From Neobacillus sp. PS3-40 (GTDB lineage Bacteria; Bacillota; Bacilli; Bacillales; Cytobacillaceae): 64,000 nt of DNA. Every line of letters starts with the position of its first letter. Position 1 is the stretch's first letter. Position numbers and translations under genes: made by a program. The notes under the pieces were generated by a model. It was not told the DNA's origin, did not search any database, and was given only the letters and a program-made list of their open reading frames with translations. Location of the stretch: positions 2,046,001 to 2,110,000 of the forward strand of contig NZ_CP133266.1 in the NCBI RefSeq assembly GCF_030915485.1. The letters are read 5' to 3'. Below are positions 18,128 to 27,950 of this stretch, piece after piece.

Positions 18128-18133
18128 CCTTCA

Positions 18134-19651
18134 TCACCCTCCTAACCCAAGCATAATTGTATCTAGTGTGGCGCGAAGCGGTGTGCTGAGAATACTAGGG
18201 TATACACCGATTAACACAATTAAGATCATTAGAACAACAACAGGTACAAACTCGACACCTTTTAGATCGAGAATTCCGTTAAAATCACGATGCGATTTAC
18301 CATACGTAATTCCAAGCACCGACCGAAGCAAGTATGCTGCTGTCATGATAATTCCAAGCGTTCCAACTGCAGCAATAACTGGCATTTCTTGAAATAGCCC
18401 TAAGAATGCCATAAATTCACTGACAAAGCCGGACATACCCGGCAAACCAAGAGATGCTAATCCACCTGCTAGTAAAAATCCAGCTGCACGTGGCATTCCA
18501 TGTGCCATTCCGCCTAGACTTGGAATATCTGTTGTATCCGTACGCTCATAAAAGACTCCAACAATGAAGAACAGCAATGCGGATATTAAACCGTGAGACA
18601 TAATTTGGAATATAGCACCTTGAATTCCAGCTTCATTCATAGCCGCAAGCCCAATCAACACAATTCCCATATGGGAAATAGATGAATAAGCAAGCACCAA
18701 TTTGAAATCCGTTTGGATGAAAGCAAGGAAAGCACCATAAAGCAGGTTAATGACGCCCAGAATAGCTAGTAGAACAGCTACTTGTTTAAATTGTTCTGGG
18801 AAAAGTCCCATTCCAAAAGTAATTAAACCGTAAGCACCGATTTTTAATAGAATACCAGAGTGGATCATAACAGTTGGAATTGGCGCATTTACGTGAACAC
18901 GCAGCATCCATGTATGCAATGGGAAAATCGGTAATTTAACACCAAATGCAATCAATAGTCCAAGGAACAAGCCCATCTTCAATTGACCTGACAATGGCGA
19001 GATCATATCAACATTTTTATCATTAATAAAGTGATGCAATTGATCGATATTTGTTGTTCCTGTTTTTGCAAACAGAATCATGATCACGATTAATAGAATT
19101 GCTGAACCTAAGCCGTTGTAGATTAAAAAGCTAAAGGCAGCCTTTTCTTTTTCAAAATAACCCCATTTTCCGACTAAGAAGAAGGTTGGAATGAGAGTAA
19201 TTTCGAAAAAGATAAAGAACAAAATCATGTTTTGAGCTGTAAAGACGCCTAGCATTCCTGTTTCTAAAAGCAGGAATAGCATGAAGAAGCCTTTCCACTC
19301 TTTTTTAATATAAATGGAAGCAATCGCCGCCAATGTAGCAACTATTGAAGTTAGAACAATTAATAGCAATGAAAAGCCACTAAGTCCAAGTTCATAGTAG
19401 ACTGAGAATAAATGATGAGTGTCTTTAAAACCTCCGAATTGGATCCATGGAACCGAAACGGAAAAATCATTGAGATCCTTGCCCGCCTGATAATGTAAAT
19501 AGGTTGCAAGCGAAAGTACTAGGGCCGGTAATGTAAATAGAAAGCCAACTACTTTAATTGCTTTTCCCTTACCTTTTGGCATTAAAGCTAAAAACACAAT
19601 TCCTAGTAAAGGGGAGAATACCAGGATCGAAAGAACAGAAGATAAGCCCAT
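18134..19651 (-). CDS. nuoM: NADH-quinone oxidoreductase subunit M
   Basis: A protein of 505 residues with ~14 membrane helices. It is homologous to NuoL/NuoN and Mrp antiporters and forms the second proton channel of the membrane arm. Signature stretches include FFEITLIPTFFLVGKWG and the central GVKLPIFPLHTWMLRVHVNA. It ends six bases before nuoN and starts one base after nuoL ends, so the three are tightly coupled. Confidence 0.95.
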   Translation of the reverse strand: MGLSSVLSILVFSPLLGIVFLALMPKGKGKAIKVVGFLFTLPALVLSLATYLHYQAGKDLNDFSVSVPWIQFGGFKDTHHLFSVYYELGLSGFSLLLIVLTSIVATLAAIASIYIKKEWKGFFMLFLLLETGMLGVFTAQNMILFFIFFEITLIPTFFLVGKWGYFEKEKAAFSFLIYNGLGSAILLIVIMILFAKTGTTNIDQLHHFINDKNVDMISPLSGQLKMGLFLGLLIAFGVKLPIFPLHTWMLRVHVNAPIPTVMIHSGILLKIGAYGLITFGMGLFPEQFKQVAVLLAILGVINLLYGAFLAFIQTDFKLVLAYSSISHMGIVLIGLAAMNEAGIQGAIFQIMSHGLISALLFFIVGVFYERTDTTDIPSLGGMAHGMPRAAGFLLAGGLASLGLPGMSGFVSEFMAFLGLFQEMPVIAAVGTLGIIMTAAYLLRSVLGITYGKSHRDFNGILDLKGVEFVPVVVLMILIVLIGVYPSILSTPLRATLDTIMLGLGG

Positions 19652-19652
19652 T

Positions 19653-21515
19653 TTATAAATACCCCCCTGTTAAAGCAAAGATAACCACTAATACCGCAAG
19701 CCCAACGAAAGCAACCGCTCCATACGTTTGAACCTGCCCGCTTTGTAATTTGGAACCAGATAGACCAAGTCCTTGAACAAATCCAACTACTACTCTTACA
19801 AGACCTTCGACGATATATACATCAATGAACTGTAAGAAGTAGCTAAATCCTTTTACAAAGGTAAGAATGGTTAATTGGTAAAATTCATCTACATAATATT
19901 TGTTTAAAAGAATAGTATGGAGTCTGTCTCCCTTTCCACTTAACCAATTGCGTGAAATAGAGCGTTTTCCATAAATAAGCCATGCAAAGTATATTCCTGC
20001 TAAGGAAACAACCGATGCTAAAATCATAATCCATACGGGAGCTTCACCATGTTGAACAAGTGCTTCGTTTCCTTCTGTTAGCCAATCACCAAGGAATGAT
20101 CCAAACCATGTTGTATTGACGTAACCACCAACGACTGCGAGTATTCCAAGCAGAATCATTGGAAAAGTCATTGAAGCAGGTGACTCATGGACATGTTCTT
20201 TTTTGCTCCGCTGCTCACCAGTAAATACCATGAAGAACAAACGGAACATATAAAATGCGGTAAAGAATGCTGCAATCAAGGCAAGCAAGAAAAGAATTGG
20301 ATGTCCACCTTCCCATGCAGCAGCCAAAATTTCATCTTTACTGAAAAATCCTGCAAATAGTGGAACACCACTGATCGACAATGCTCCGATTAAAAATAAT
20401 GGCCCTGTAATGCGGAGCTTTTTCCAAAGCCCGCCCATTTCTTCTATTTCCTGTGTATGAACAGCATGAATGACACTTCCTGCTGCAAGGAACAGCAATG
20501 CTTTAAAGAAAGCATGTGTCATTAAGTGGAATACTCCACCTACATAGCTGCCAGAACCTAAAGCAAGCATCATGTAGCCAAGTTGGCTAACCGTTGAATA
20601 GGCTAGGACTCTCTTAATATCTGTTTGAACAAGGCCAATACTAGCTGCAAAAATAGCGGTGAAACCACCGATTACTGCAATTGTTAATAATGCTGTTTGG
20701 CTTGCCAAAAAGAGTGGGTATAGTGCTGCAACTAAGTAAACACCCGCTGCTACCATTGTTGCTGCGTGGATTAATGCCGAAACTGGTGTCGGACCTTCCA
20801 TCGCATCTGGCAACCATGTGTGTAGCGGAAATTGACCTGATTTACCTACAGCTCCAATAAAGATTAGAATTGCTGTCAAAGTGATCATATTTTGTGCAAC
20901 AGATCCATCTGCAACAGCTTTAAAAATTGCATCATATTCGAAGCTTTTAGTCTGCCAGAATAATAGAATCATTCCAATAAACAATCCAACATCCCCGATA
21001 CGGGTCATGATGAATGCTTTTTTTGCAGCAGCCTTTGCTTCTTCTTTGTAAAAATAGAAACCGATTAATAGGAAGGAACCAACACCAACAAGTTCCCAGA
21101 AAATATAGGTCTGTAAGATGTTTGGTGAAATTACCAAGCCAAGCATCGAGAATGTAAACATTCCTAAGTAGGCATAGAATACCGGAAATCGCTCATCCCC
21201 GTGCATATACCCTTTTGAGTAAGTATGTACTAAGAAACTTACGAGCGATACAATAAACAGCATTAATGCATTTAATTGATTCACTTCAAAGCCCGCTGTT
21301 AAATGAATATCTCCTATGGTAAGCCAATCGACCTTCGCTACGTAGTTTGGAGCTGAAAAACGTTCAATCAACACCAAAATTGAGTAGACAAGCGAGGCCA
21401 ACGTGAAGAGAATCCCCACATAGGCACTAGCTTCCTTAAGTCGCTTACCAAATAGAAGAAGGATCAAAAACGATAATAGCGGGAAAAGCGGTATAATCCA
21501 TGCATTTTCCATCAT
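19653..21515 (-). CDS. nuoL: NADH-quinone oxidoreductase subunit L
   Basis: A protein of about 620 residues, the distal and largest antiporter-like subunit with ~16 helices, including the C-terminal lateral helix that couples the membrane arm. Motifs include FWELVGVGSFLLIGFYF and GAVGKSGQFPLHTWLPDAMEGPTPVSALIHA (split by me only for description). The ATG at 21513-21515 is preferred because AAGGGG lies nine bases upstream; a GTG two codons earlier is too close. A 120-bp gap with a small hairpin separates it from nuoK, the only sizeable gap in the operon. Confidence 0.94.
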   Translation of the reverse strand: MMENAWIIPLFPLLSFLILLLFGKRLKEASAYVGILFTLASLVYSILVLIERFSAPNYVAKVDWLTIGDIHLTAGFEVNQLNALMLFIVSLVSFLVHTYSKGYMHGDERFPVFYAYLGMFTFSMLGLVISPNILQTYIFWELVGVGSFLLIGFYFYKEEAKAAAKKAFIMTRIGDVGLFIGMILLFWQTKSFEYDAIFKAVADGSVAQNMITLTAILIFIGAVGKSGQFPLHTWLPDAMEGPTPVSALIHAATMVAAGVYLVAALYPLFLASQTALLTIAVIGGFTAIFAASIGLVQTDIKRVLAYSTVSQLGYMMLALGSGSYVGGVFHLMTHAFFKALLFLAAGSVIHAVHTQEIEEMGGLWKKLRITGPLFLIGALSISGVPLFAGFFSKDEILAAAWEGGHPILFLLALIAAFFTAFYMFRLFFMVFTGEQRSKKEHVHESPASMTFPMILLGILAVVGGYVNTTWFGSFLGDWLTEGNEALVQHGEAPVWIMILASVVSLAGIYFAWLIYGKRSISRNWLSGKGDRLHTILLNKYYVDEFYQLTILTFVKGFSYFLQFIDVYIVEGLVRVVVGFVQGLGLSGSKLQSGQVQTYGAVAFVGLAVLVVIFALTGGYL

Positions 21516-21529
21516 TATCACTATCCCCT

Positions 21530-21638
21530 TTTTTACACGCGCTAATGCTTTTTTATTTCTTTTAACTGCGCGTCAGATTGGGCCCGCTTATTTGCGGGAC
21601 AGATCATGGTGTGACCATTTATGATTGTTCACCCATTT
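21530..21638 (-). other. Intra-operon spacer with hairpins between nuoK and nuoL
   Basis: It contains CCCGC-AAATAA-GCGGG and a weaker GGGTGAACA.../...GGTCACACC fold on the minus strand, with no T tract. It is more likely an RNA processing or stabilising structure than a terminator. Confidence 0.35.
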
Positions 21639-21953
21639 TTAATGTTTCATTGTGTTCATTTCATCAATATTAACTGTTCGACGATTACGGTAAAGCGAGA
21701 ATAAGATCGCTATGCCTACTGCTGCTTCTGCAGCTGCTACTGTTATAGCAAACAAGGCAAAAATTTGTCCGGTTATAGATGGAGCAATACCGTACTTGCT
21801 AAAGGTCACCAAGTTAATGTTGACCGCGTTTAGCATTAATTCAATTGAAATCAGAACGATAACAGCATTTCTTTTTGTCAAGGCACCGTATAAACCGATA
21901 CAGAATAAAATTAACGCTAGTGCCAGGAAGGCTGAAGCGGGAATTGAACTCAT
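21639..21953 (-). CDS. nuoK: NADH-quinone oxidoreductase subunit K
   Basis: A protein of 104 residues with three membrane helices (Mrp MnhC-like). It carries the conserved membrane Glu in [15 protein letters not shown] and a second in [11 protein letters not shown], both on the proton path. Starts overlapping the nuoJ stop by four bases. The length equals the family norm. Confidence 0.95.
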   Translation of the reverse strand: MSSIPASAFLALALILFCIGLYGALTKRNAVIVLISIELMLNAVNINLVTFSKYGIAPSITGQIFALFAITVAAAEAAVGIAILFSLYRNRRTVNIDEMNTMKH

Positions 21954-22468
21954 TCCTCATCCGCCTCCTTCTCATCTTTTTTTGCAAGAACAATCGCACC
22001 AACAAGTGAGACTAAAAGTAAAACCGAAGTTACTTCAAAAGGAATAATGTGTTTTGAGTACAAGGCCTTACCAATTTGCAAGGTGTTATTTTCATACAGT
22101 TTGGTTGGCACTTGCGCGACATCAAAATTGTAAATTCCGATATAAACAGCAAATGCAAAGCCAACAACACCTAAAAATAACAAGATCTTTCTCACTCTAC
22201 CACCAGTTGCTTCATTTTCAGCATGGTGATTTGTAAGCATGATCCCAAACAGCATGATAATGGTAATGGCACCAGAATAAATTAATATTTGAGCACCAGC
22301 CAAAAATTCTGCTGAAAGTAGTACATAAATACCAGCAATACTAATGAACGTAAATACAAGTGCTACTACCATGTGAATAACCTTTTTAAGGTTTAATAAC
22401 AGCACTCCACCAATTATCGCAACTAAGGCGAGAATCATAAAGGCAAGGAATTCTCCAGAAAATGTCAT
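21950..22468 (-). CDS. nuoJ: NADH-quinone oxidoreductase subunit J
   Basis: A protein of 172 residues with five membrane helices and the conserved [22 protein letters not shown] segment around TM3, which contains the pi-bulge region of complex I. Overlaps nuoI at its start and nuoK at its end by four bases each. The C-terminus is short and acidic ([10 protein letters not shown]). Confidence 0.95.
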   Translation of the reverse strand: MTFSGEFLAFMILALVAIIGGVLLLNLKKVIHMVVALVFTFISIAGIYVLLSAEFLAGAQILIYSGAITIIMLFGIMLTNHHAENEATGGRVRKILLFLGVVGFAFAVYIGIYNFDVAQVPTKLYENNTLQIGKALYSKHIIPFEVTSVLLLVSLVGAIVLAKKDEKEADEE

Positions 22469-22884
22469 GGTTTATTCACCTTCCGTACATTTTCGTCGTT
22501 TTCATCCAACCACTGAAGGTCTTTGAATAATGCATCGCGGCTGAATTCTGCAAGCTCAAAATTGTTCGTCATGACAATTGCTTCAGTCGGGCACACCTCT
22601 GTACACAAATCGCATAATATACATAATTCAAAGTTAATATCATACGTATCGATGATTTTACCCTTTTTAGTAGGGTCAGGGTGCTTTTTACCTATTAGGT
22701 TTATACATTGGGTAGGGCAAATGTTCATGCACTGATTGCACACGATACATTTTTCCGGATTAAACTTTTGGATTCCACGAAACCGGTCCGGAAGCGGAAG
22801 CGGCTTATTTGGATAATCATAAGTGACTTTTTGTTTTGTTAATTGCTTTAGGGTATATTTTAAGCCTTTTGTAAATCCAAGCAC
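22465..22884 (-). CDS. nuoI: NADH-quinone oxidoreductase subunit I (2x 4Fe-4S)
   Basis: A protein of about 139 residues of the TYKY family. Two ferredoxin motifs bind clusters N6a and N6b: CIVCNQCMNICP and CILCDLCTEVCP. They carry electrons toward NuoB. The GTG at 22882-22884 is preferred since AAGGGG is eight bases upstream; the GTG three codons earlier overlaps that site. The short sequence after the second motif is normal for Bacillus. Confidence 0.94.
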   Translation of the reverse strand: MLGFTKGLKYTLKQLTKQKVTYDYPNKPLPLPDRFRGIQKFNPEKCIVCNQCMNICPTQCINLIGKKHPDPTKKGKIIDTYDINFELCILCDLCTEVCPTEAIVMTNNFELAEFSRDALFKDLQWLDENDENVRKVNKP

Positions 22885-22920
22885 GTTTTTCACCCCTTTT
22901 TTAAAAGTAGGTTTCTTCTA

Positions 22921-23925
22921 TTAAAAGAAGAGAGTTTTGATCAAAGCAGTTAAGAAAATATTGGCTAATGAAATTGGGAGAAGAACTTTCCAACCAAACT
23001 CCATTAATTGGTCAGCGCGCATCCGTGGGAACGTTGTGCGGCACCAAATGTAAACAAAAATAACGACAACAAATTTAAGTGGAAACCAGATTGAACCTGG
23101 GATGAAGCTTAGTGCGTGAAGTGGAGGCAACCATCCACCTAGGAAAACAACTGTAATTAGCGAAGACATCGCAAACAAGTAAACATACTCTGCAAGCATA
23201 AAGAACGCCCAGCGGAAACCAGAATACTCGATATGATATCCAGCAATAAGCTCCGATTCCGCTTCAGAAAGGTCAAACGGGGATCGGTTTAATTCAGCAA
23301 AGGATGAGATAAAGAATACGATAAAACCAATTGGTTGTAATAAGATAAACCATCCATGTTTTTGAGTTTCAACAATATCATTTAAATTTAAGCTACCAGA
23401 TAATAAAATTACACCGATAACAGACATAACAAGTGGAATTTCATAAGAAATCATCTGAGCAGCTGCCCGCATTGCTCCTAAAAGAGCATACTTGTTATTT
23501 GAAGCCCAACCACCTGTCACAATCCCAACTATCGTTAAGCCGGATACTGCAACATAGTAGAGAACTCCAATCCCGATATCAGCAAATTGAAATTTGTCTG
23601 TGAATGGGATCGTAGCAAGTACCATAAAGGATGGTGCAAAAGCCATGACAGGAGCTATTATAAATAATGGCTTATCAATTGCCCTCGGCATAATATCCTC
23701 TTTAAGTAAGAGTTTCAAAACGTCGGCAATCGTTTGTAAAAGTCCCCATTTACCTCCGAGGAATTTCGGGCCATGACGTAACTGCATGTAACCCATAACT
23801 TTCCGCTCTGCTAAAATTCCGTAACAAACAAATGCTAATGTAATTAAAAGAAAGACTACAGCCTGTATAAAGAAGATAGAGAAATTGAATAGACTTGGAC
23901 TTGATTGAAGTAAATCTTCCATCAT
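22921..23925 (-). CDS. nuoH: NADH-quinone oxidoreductase subunit H
   Basis: A protein of 334 residues with eight membrane helices (ND1 family). It forms the quinone-binding junction with the hydrophilic arm. The acidic loop FAELNRSPFDLSEAESELIAGYHIEYSG-type motif is intact (key residues E and D around 210-230), as is RHGPKFLGGKWGLLQ. It begins in a TAATG overlap with the nuoD stop. Confidence 0.95.
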   Translation of the reverse strand: MMEDLLQSSPSLFNFSIFFIQAVVFLLITLAFVCYGILAERKVMGYMQLRHGPKFLGGKWGLLQTIADVLKLLLKEDIMPRAIDKPLFIIAPVMAFAPSFMVLATIPFTDKFQFADIGIGVLYYVAVSGLTIVGIVTGGWASNNKYALLGAMRAAAQMISYEIPLVMSVIGVILLSGSLNLNDIVETQKHGWFILLQPIGFIVFFISSFAELNRSPFDLSEAESELIAGYHIEYSGFRWAFFMLAEYVYLFAMSSLITVVFLGGWLPPLHALSFIPGSIWFPLKFVVVIFVYIWCRTTFPRMRADQLMEFGWKVLLPISLANIFLTALIKTLFF

Positions 23926-25025
23926 TAGCCATCCACCTCCCCAAGGATAATATCAAATGATCCTAAAATAGTAACGAGGTTTGCCATATTTTCGCCTTTT
24001 AATAGTTTCGAGAGAATTTGAAGATTATAGAATGATGGTCTTCTGAATTTTAAGCGATATGGTTCTTTTTTACCGTCACTTGAGATATAGCAACCAACTT
24101 CTCCACGAGGTGATTCAATTTTTACAAATGTTTCACCTTTAGGTGCTTTAATAATCTTTGGCACTTTTGCAAGAATCTCACCTTTTTCAGGGAATTGCTC
24201 ACATGCTTGCTCAATGATCTTCAGTGAGTTTTCAATATCTCCTAAGCGTACATGGTAGCGTGCCCAGGCATCGCCACCCTGTTGTACAGATGGTTCAAAT
24301 TGAAAACGATCATAAATTGAATATGGCTCATCTTTACGAACATCATAATTAATACCAGTGCAACGAAGCATTGCTCCGGTTAACGAGTAATTAATAGCAT
24401 CTTCTGCAGTATACTTACCAACGCCTTTTACACGGTTCATAAATATTTCATTCCCAGTAACAAGTTCGTGGTAGCCTACCATCTGTTCACGCAAGTATGG
24501 AACATATTCTTTTACCTTCTGAATCCAGCCATCTGGAGCATCCCACTTAACCCCACCAACACGCATATAGTTAAAGGTTAGGCGTGCACCAGATAATTCA
24601 TTTAGTAAATCAAGAATCATTTCACGATCCCGGAATGCGAACAGGAACGGACTTACTGCCCCAATATCAAGCAAGAAAGTACCCCACCAAACAAGGTGAC
24701 TTGCGGTACGACTCAATTCCATTGCGATTACTCGCAAATATTCCGCACGTTCTGGAATTTCAAGATCCATCATTGTTTCAACTGCATGGCAGAGGACGTA
24801 GTTGGTCGTCATCGCAGATACATAGTCCATCCTGTCTGTGTAAGGGATGATCTGGGTATATTGCAGGTTTTCAGCTAATTTTTCTGTCCCACGGTGTAAA
24901 TAACCGATGACAGGCTTTGCTTCTGTAATAATTTCCCCATCAATTTTTACCACAAGTCGGAATACACCGTGCGTACTTGGATGCTGAGGACCCACGTTTA
25001 ACAACATTTCTTCTGTACGTATCAT
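23925..25025 (-). CDS. nuoD: NADH-quinone oxidoreductase subunit D (49 kDa)
   Basis: A protein of 366 residues of the NiFe-hydrogenase-large-subunit-derived family. It forms most of the quinone cavity. LNVGPQHPSTHGVFRL near the N-terminus contains the conserved His that contacts quinone. It is slightly shorter than the E. coli fused NuoCD equivalent because C and D are separate here. The start follows GGAGGTG at the end of nuoC. Confidence 0.95.
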   Translation of the reverse strand: MIRTEEMLLNVGPQHPSTHGVFRLVVKIDGEIITEAKPVIGYLHRGTEKLAENLQYTQIIPYTDRMDYVSAMTTNYVLCHAVETMMDLEIPERAEYLRVIAMELSRTASHLVWWGTFLLDIGAVSPFLFAFRDREMILDLLNELSGARLTFNYMRVGGVKWDAPDGWIQKVKEYVPYLREQMVGYHELVTGNEIFMNRVKGVGKYTAEDAINYSLTGAMLRCTGINYDVRKDEPYSIYDRFQFEPSVQQGGDAWARYHVRLGDIENSLKIIEQACEQFPEKGEILAKVPKIIKAPKGETFVKIESPRGEVGCYISSDGKKEPYRLKFRRPSFYNLQILSKLLKGENMANLVTILGSFDIILGEVDG

Positions 25026-25028
25026 TGG

Positions 25029-26030
25029 TTACACCTCCACATCATACGGCTTATAATCTTTTCTAAGTGGATAGCCAACCCAATCTTCTCCAAGCATAAT
25101 CCTGTGCAAATCTGGATGCCCTGTAAACTTTATGCCAAGTAAATCATATGCTTCACATTCAGCCCAGTTTCCTCCATTCCAAATTGGCTCAATGGATTCG
25201 ATTGTTGGTTCATCACGATCAAGCTTTACTTTCAAGACTACATATTGACGAGTCTTGTATGAGAATAAGTGAACATATACTTCCATATACGTTTCAAAAT
25301 CAGTTCCATGAAGCTCTGTTAGAGAATTAAACCCTAACTGCTCATTATATTTTAAAAATTGAGCTATTTTAAAATAGGAATCTGGCTTTGCTATAAGGGT
25401 TGGGACATCTCTTGATAGGCTATTAATATAATAATCTTCTAATATACCTTTACCTAAGTTTTCCTCAATCACCTTTACGTACTTATCCAGGTATTTCTGA
25501 TTAGGCGAAATCTTCACCGCTTCAGTTGGTTCGGCTGTAGCACCTTCTGTCGATGCTGCGGCTTTTGCTTTGGCTGCCGCTACTGCCTTTGCTTTCGCTG
25601 CGGCGATTGCTTGTGCCTTTTCATCAGCTGCTGGAGATGCTTCTCCACCACCTGCTGCTTTTGCTTTCGCTGCTGCGGCGGCTTTTGCTTTGGCTACAGC
25701 TATAGCCTTCGCTTTTGCCAAATCATCATCACCTAGTGGAGTTTCTGCTCCACCTTGTGGTGCTGGTGCTTCTGCTCCGCCTGCTGCTGCCTTCGCTTTT
25801 GCGGCGGCGGCTGCTTTTGCCTTCGCTACCGCTACGGCTTTTTTCTTGGCAAGGTCGGCATCGTCTCCAGATGCTGGCGTTTCTTCTTTTACCACTTCTG
25901 GGGCAGCAGCCTTTTCTTCTTGTTTAGATTCACCGCCCGCTAACATTGCTTGTTTTTTCGCAAGCGCAGCTGCTTTTGCCTTTGCAACGGCTTCTTTTTT
26001 TAACTGATCAAGATCTTTTTCCCCACTCAT
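25029..26030 (-). CDS. nuoC: NADH-quinone oxidoreductase subunit C with Ala/Lys-rich N-terminal extension
   Basis: A protein of 333 residues. The complex I 30-kDa domain occupies only ~190-330 (ends with HPDLHRIMLGEDWVGYPLRK). The first ~165 residues are low-complexity, with four blocks of A/K repeats (residues ~12-28, 61-84, 104-126, 138-159; e.g. VAKAKAAAAAKAKAA) separated by acidic/Pro-Gly linkers. The usual NuoC is 150-220 residues, so the extension doubles the protein. It should sit on the cytoplasmic side of the hydrophilic arm. Base composition of the repeat is much richer in G+C than the flanks. Between nuoB and nuoD with 3-base gaps. Confidence 0.93.
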   Translation of the reverse strand: MSGEKDLDQLKKEAVAKAKAAALAKKQAMLAGGESKQEEKAAAPEVVKEETPASGDDADLAKKKAVAVAKAKAAAAAKAKAAAGGAEAPAPQGGAETPLGDDDLAKAKAIAVAKAKAAAAAKAKAAGGGEASPAADEKAQAIAAAKAKAVAAAKAKAAASTEGATAEPTEAVKISPNQKYLDKYVKVIEENLGKGILEDYYINSLSRDVPTLIAKPDSYFKIAQFLKYNEQLGFNSLTELHGTDFETYMEVYVHLFSYKTRQYVVLKVKLDRDEPTIESIEPIWNGGNWAECEAYDLLGIKFTGHPDLHRIMLGEDWVGYPLRKDYKPYDVEV

Positions 26031-26033
26031 CGG

Positions 26034-26546
26034 TTAGATCACCTTCTTCCCTGTCTTCGCTTCATAGCGAATCTTATCCCTTAATTTATTGATTCCATAA
26101 ATTAAAGCGGCCGGGTTTGGAGGGCATCCCGGAATGTATACATCCACAGGAACGATTTGGTCGACTCCCTTAACAACTGAATATGCATTCACATAAGGAC
26201 CTCCGGCAGTTGCACACGAACCCATCGCAATTACCCATTTTGGTTCAGACATTTGATCATAAATACGGCGTAAAATTGGAGCCATTTTTTTTGTTACTGT
26301 TCCTGATACAATCATTACATCTGATTGCCTTGGAGAGTTACGGAAAAATGAACCAAACCGATCCAAGTCATAATGAGAGGAACCTACACCCATCATTTCA
26401 ATCGCACAACATGCTAGACCAAATGTCACCGGATAGAGTGAATTACTACGTGCCCATCCCTTGACTTGCTCTAGCGTTGCTAAGAATACATTTCTTTGCA
26501 ATTCTTGCATTTCCTGAGGCGAAATATCATTTAACTTTAAATCCAT
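26034..26546 (-). CDS. nuoB: NADH-quinone oxidoreductase subunit B (N2 cluster)
   Basis: A protein of about 170 residues (PSST family) holding the terminal 4Fe-4S cluster N2. All the cysteine motifs are present: the tandem Cys in [10 protein letters not shown], one in GSCATAGG and one in YIPGCPPNP. The ATG at 26544-26546 after AAGGTG fits the family N-terminus; it overlaps nuoA by ten bases. A longer in-frame start at 26567 is less likely. Confidence 0.95.
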   Translation of the reverse strand: MDLKLNDISPQEMQELQRNVFLATLEQVKGWARSNSLYPVTFGLACCAIEMMGVGSSHYDLDRFGSFFRNSPRQSDVMIVSGTVTKKMAPILRRIYDQMSEPKWVIAMGSCATAGGPYVNAYSVVKGVDQIVPVDVYIPGCPPNPAALIYGINKLRDKIRYEAKTGKKVI

Positions 26547-26911
26547 CTCAACACCTTCTTTTTCCAAGCGTAAACAAGACCAATGACAAGCATTACAACA
26601 AAAATCAACATTTCAATTAATGCAAAAATGCCAAGTTTATCGTAAGCAACCGCCCATGGATATAAAAACACTGTTTCTACATCAAAAATAACAAACATCA
26701 GGGCAAACATGTAATAGCGGACATTAAACTGCACGCGAGAATCGTGAAAAGGCTCAAGGCCACTCTCGTATGTAGTATACTTCTCTTCACTTGGCTTGTA
26801 AGGACGCAGAAGCTTCCCTAAAAACAATGCCACTACTGGCAGCAACACCCCAAGACATAGAAAGGCAACAACTATAAGATAGTTATTGTGGTATAAATTT
26901 AGATGCTCCAT
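26537..26911 (-). CDS. nuoA: NADH-quinone oxidoreductase subunit A
   Basis: A protein of 124 residues with three membrane helices and the ND3 loop [35 protein letters not shown] (acidic residues in FDVE conserved). It is the first gene of the operon, after a GGAGGGG ribosome-binding site and a sigma-A-type promoter at 26970-26998. The Cys of the mitochondrial ND3 loop is a Ser here, as in many bacteria. Confidence 0.95.
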   Translation of the reverse strand: MEHLNLYHNNYLIVVAFLCLGVLLPVVALFLGKLLRPYKPSEEKYTTYESGLEPFHDSRVQFNVRYYMFALMFVIFDVETVFLYPWAVAYDKLGIFALIEMLIFVVMLVIGLVYAWKKKVLRWI

Positions 26912-26969
26912 GTCTTATCCCCTCCAATGTTGTAAGATTTTCAAACTAGCAAAACGTGTAACCGAATAC

Positions 26970-26998
26970 ATTATAGCATCGTTGCATAGTTGTGTCGA
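26970..26998 (-). promoter_or_regulatory. Predicted sigma-A promoter of the nuo operon
   Basis: On the minus strand, -35 TCGACA (26993-26998), a 17-bp spacer and -10 TATAAT (26970-26975), about 59 bp before the nuoA start. Confidence 0.65.
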
Positions 26999-27021
26999 CA
27001 AACCGTCTGATAAATTCGCAT

Positions 27022-27042
27022 ATTCTAACATATTGTTAGAAT
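27022..27042. promoter_or_regulatory. Operator-like inverted repeat upstream of the nuo promoter
   Basis: A perfect dyad ATTCTAACA-TAT-TGTTAGAAT begins 23 bp upstream of the -35 box, a position suited to an activator or a repressor. The regulator is not known. Confidence 0.4.
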
Positions 27043-27887
27043 CAGTATATATAGGTCAAAAGTCACTACTATAAGGACTGTTTTTCTATAATTACCCAGT
27101 AATAGCGCCAAAAAACCTACCATGATCTTTTCGGCCATTCGACATCATTCATTATTTAACTATAAAACAATATAGTTGTCAGTGAGGTTTGTCATTTAAT
27201 GTTCATTATATATTCATAAATTAGGCCAGACCCTCCCCCCTTCGCGTAACCTCACTTGCGCGATTCTTCAGGAAGTACATTATCCTTACTTACTAACAAC
27301 TAGTTTCTGCACAAAGAATGAAAATCATGGATATGATAGAAACGCGTTTCCATCCCCTATCCTATCCCATTCCTCCCCTTACATTATATGATTGATTAAC
27401 TGATCCCATTTTCACCTAGCAACACTCCCCAATAGTTATTTTCTCTATATTATCTATATTCTTTAAAACCCAATTTTAATGTGCAGATTTCTATCAACCT
27501 GCTGATTTTATTACTATTTTACGTACCCATTTTAACATAATAAGGTTCGTAAAATGGGAAAATATATGTATTTTTGCACAAATTGTCATTTGTAATCCTT
27601 GCAAGGTATTTACAGTTTTCACCTATTAAATTGGGGTTATTATGTTCTTTTATTTAATAGATAAGTTAAGCACGTATTGTCTTTGCCTACTAGCCCTTAA
27701 GAGGTTTCCTCCACTCTGTTTATTTACTCATTTATTTTAAAAACTTACCTGTTATTCCTGACAATTCGCGGACAATTTGGAATTTCTCATTACGTATTCT
27801 TCTAGTTACTAATTATAAAAAGAGGATTTTAACAATATAAAGGGGGTTTCCACTATCTTACTGCCTATTTCTTTAGATCTTTCCCTG

Positions 27888-27950
27888 TTACTCGCGAACT
27901 TCAGGAGTTACCCGCGGAAAGGCACGTTTTAACCGCGGACTTCATTGAAC
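27888..27950. repeat. Array of TTACYCGCG units, first block
   Basis: TTACTCGCG at 27888, TTACCCGCGG at 27908 and TTAACCGCGG at 27929, spacing 20 and 21 bp. It is followed by the ACTAAAACGACAGTC hairpin module shared with 12015-12108. Confidence 0.6.

Noticed and set aside
21530-21638. Terminator splitting the nuo operon between nuoK and nuoL
   Set aside because: The CCCGC/GCGGG hairpin has no T tract and the genes on both sides belong to one complex.
25570-26007. Ala/Phe-rich reading frames on the plus strand opposite nuoC
   Set aside because: They mirror the Ala/Lys repeat of nuoC, have no ribosome-binding site and no recognisable domain.
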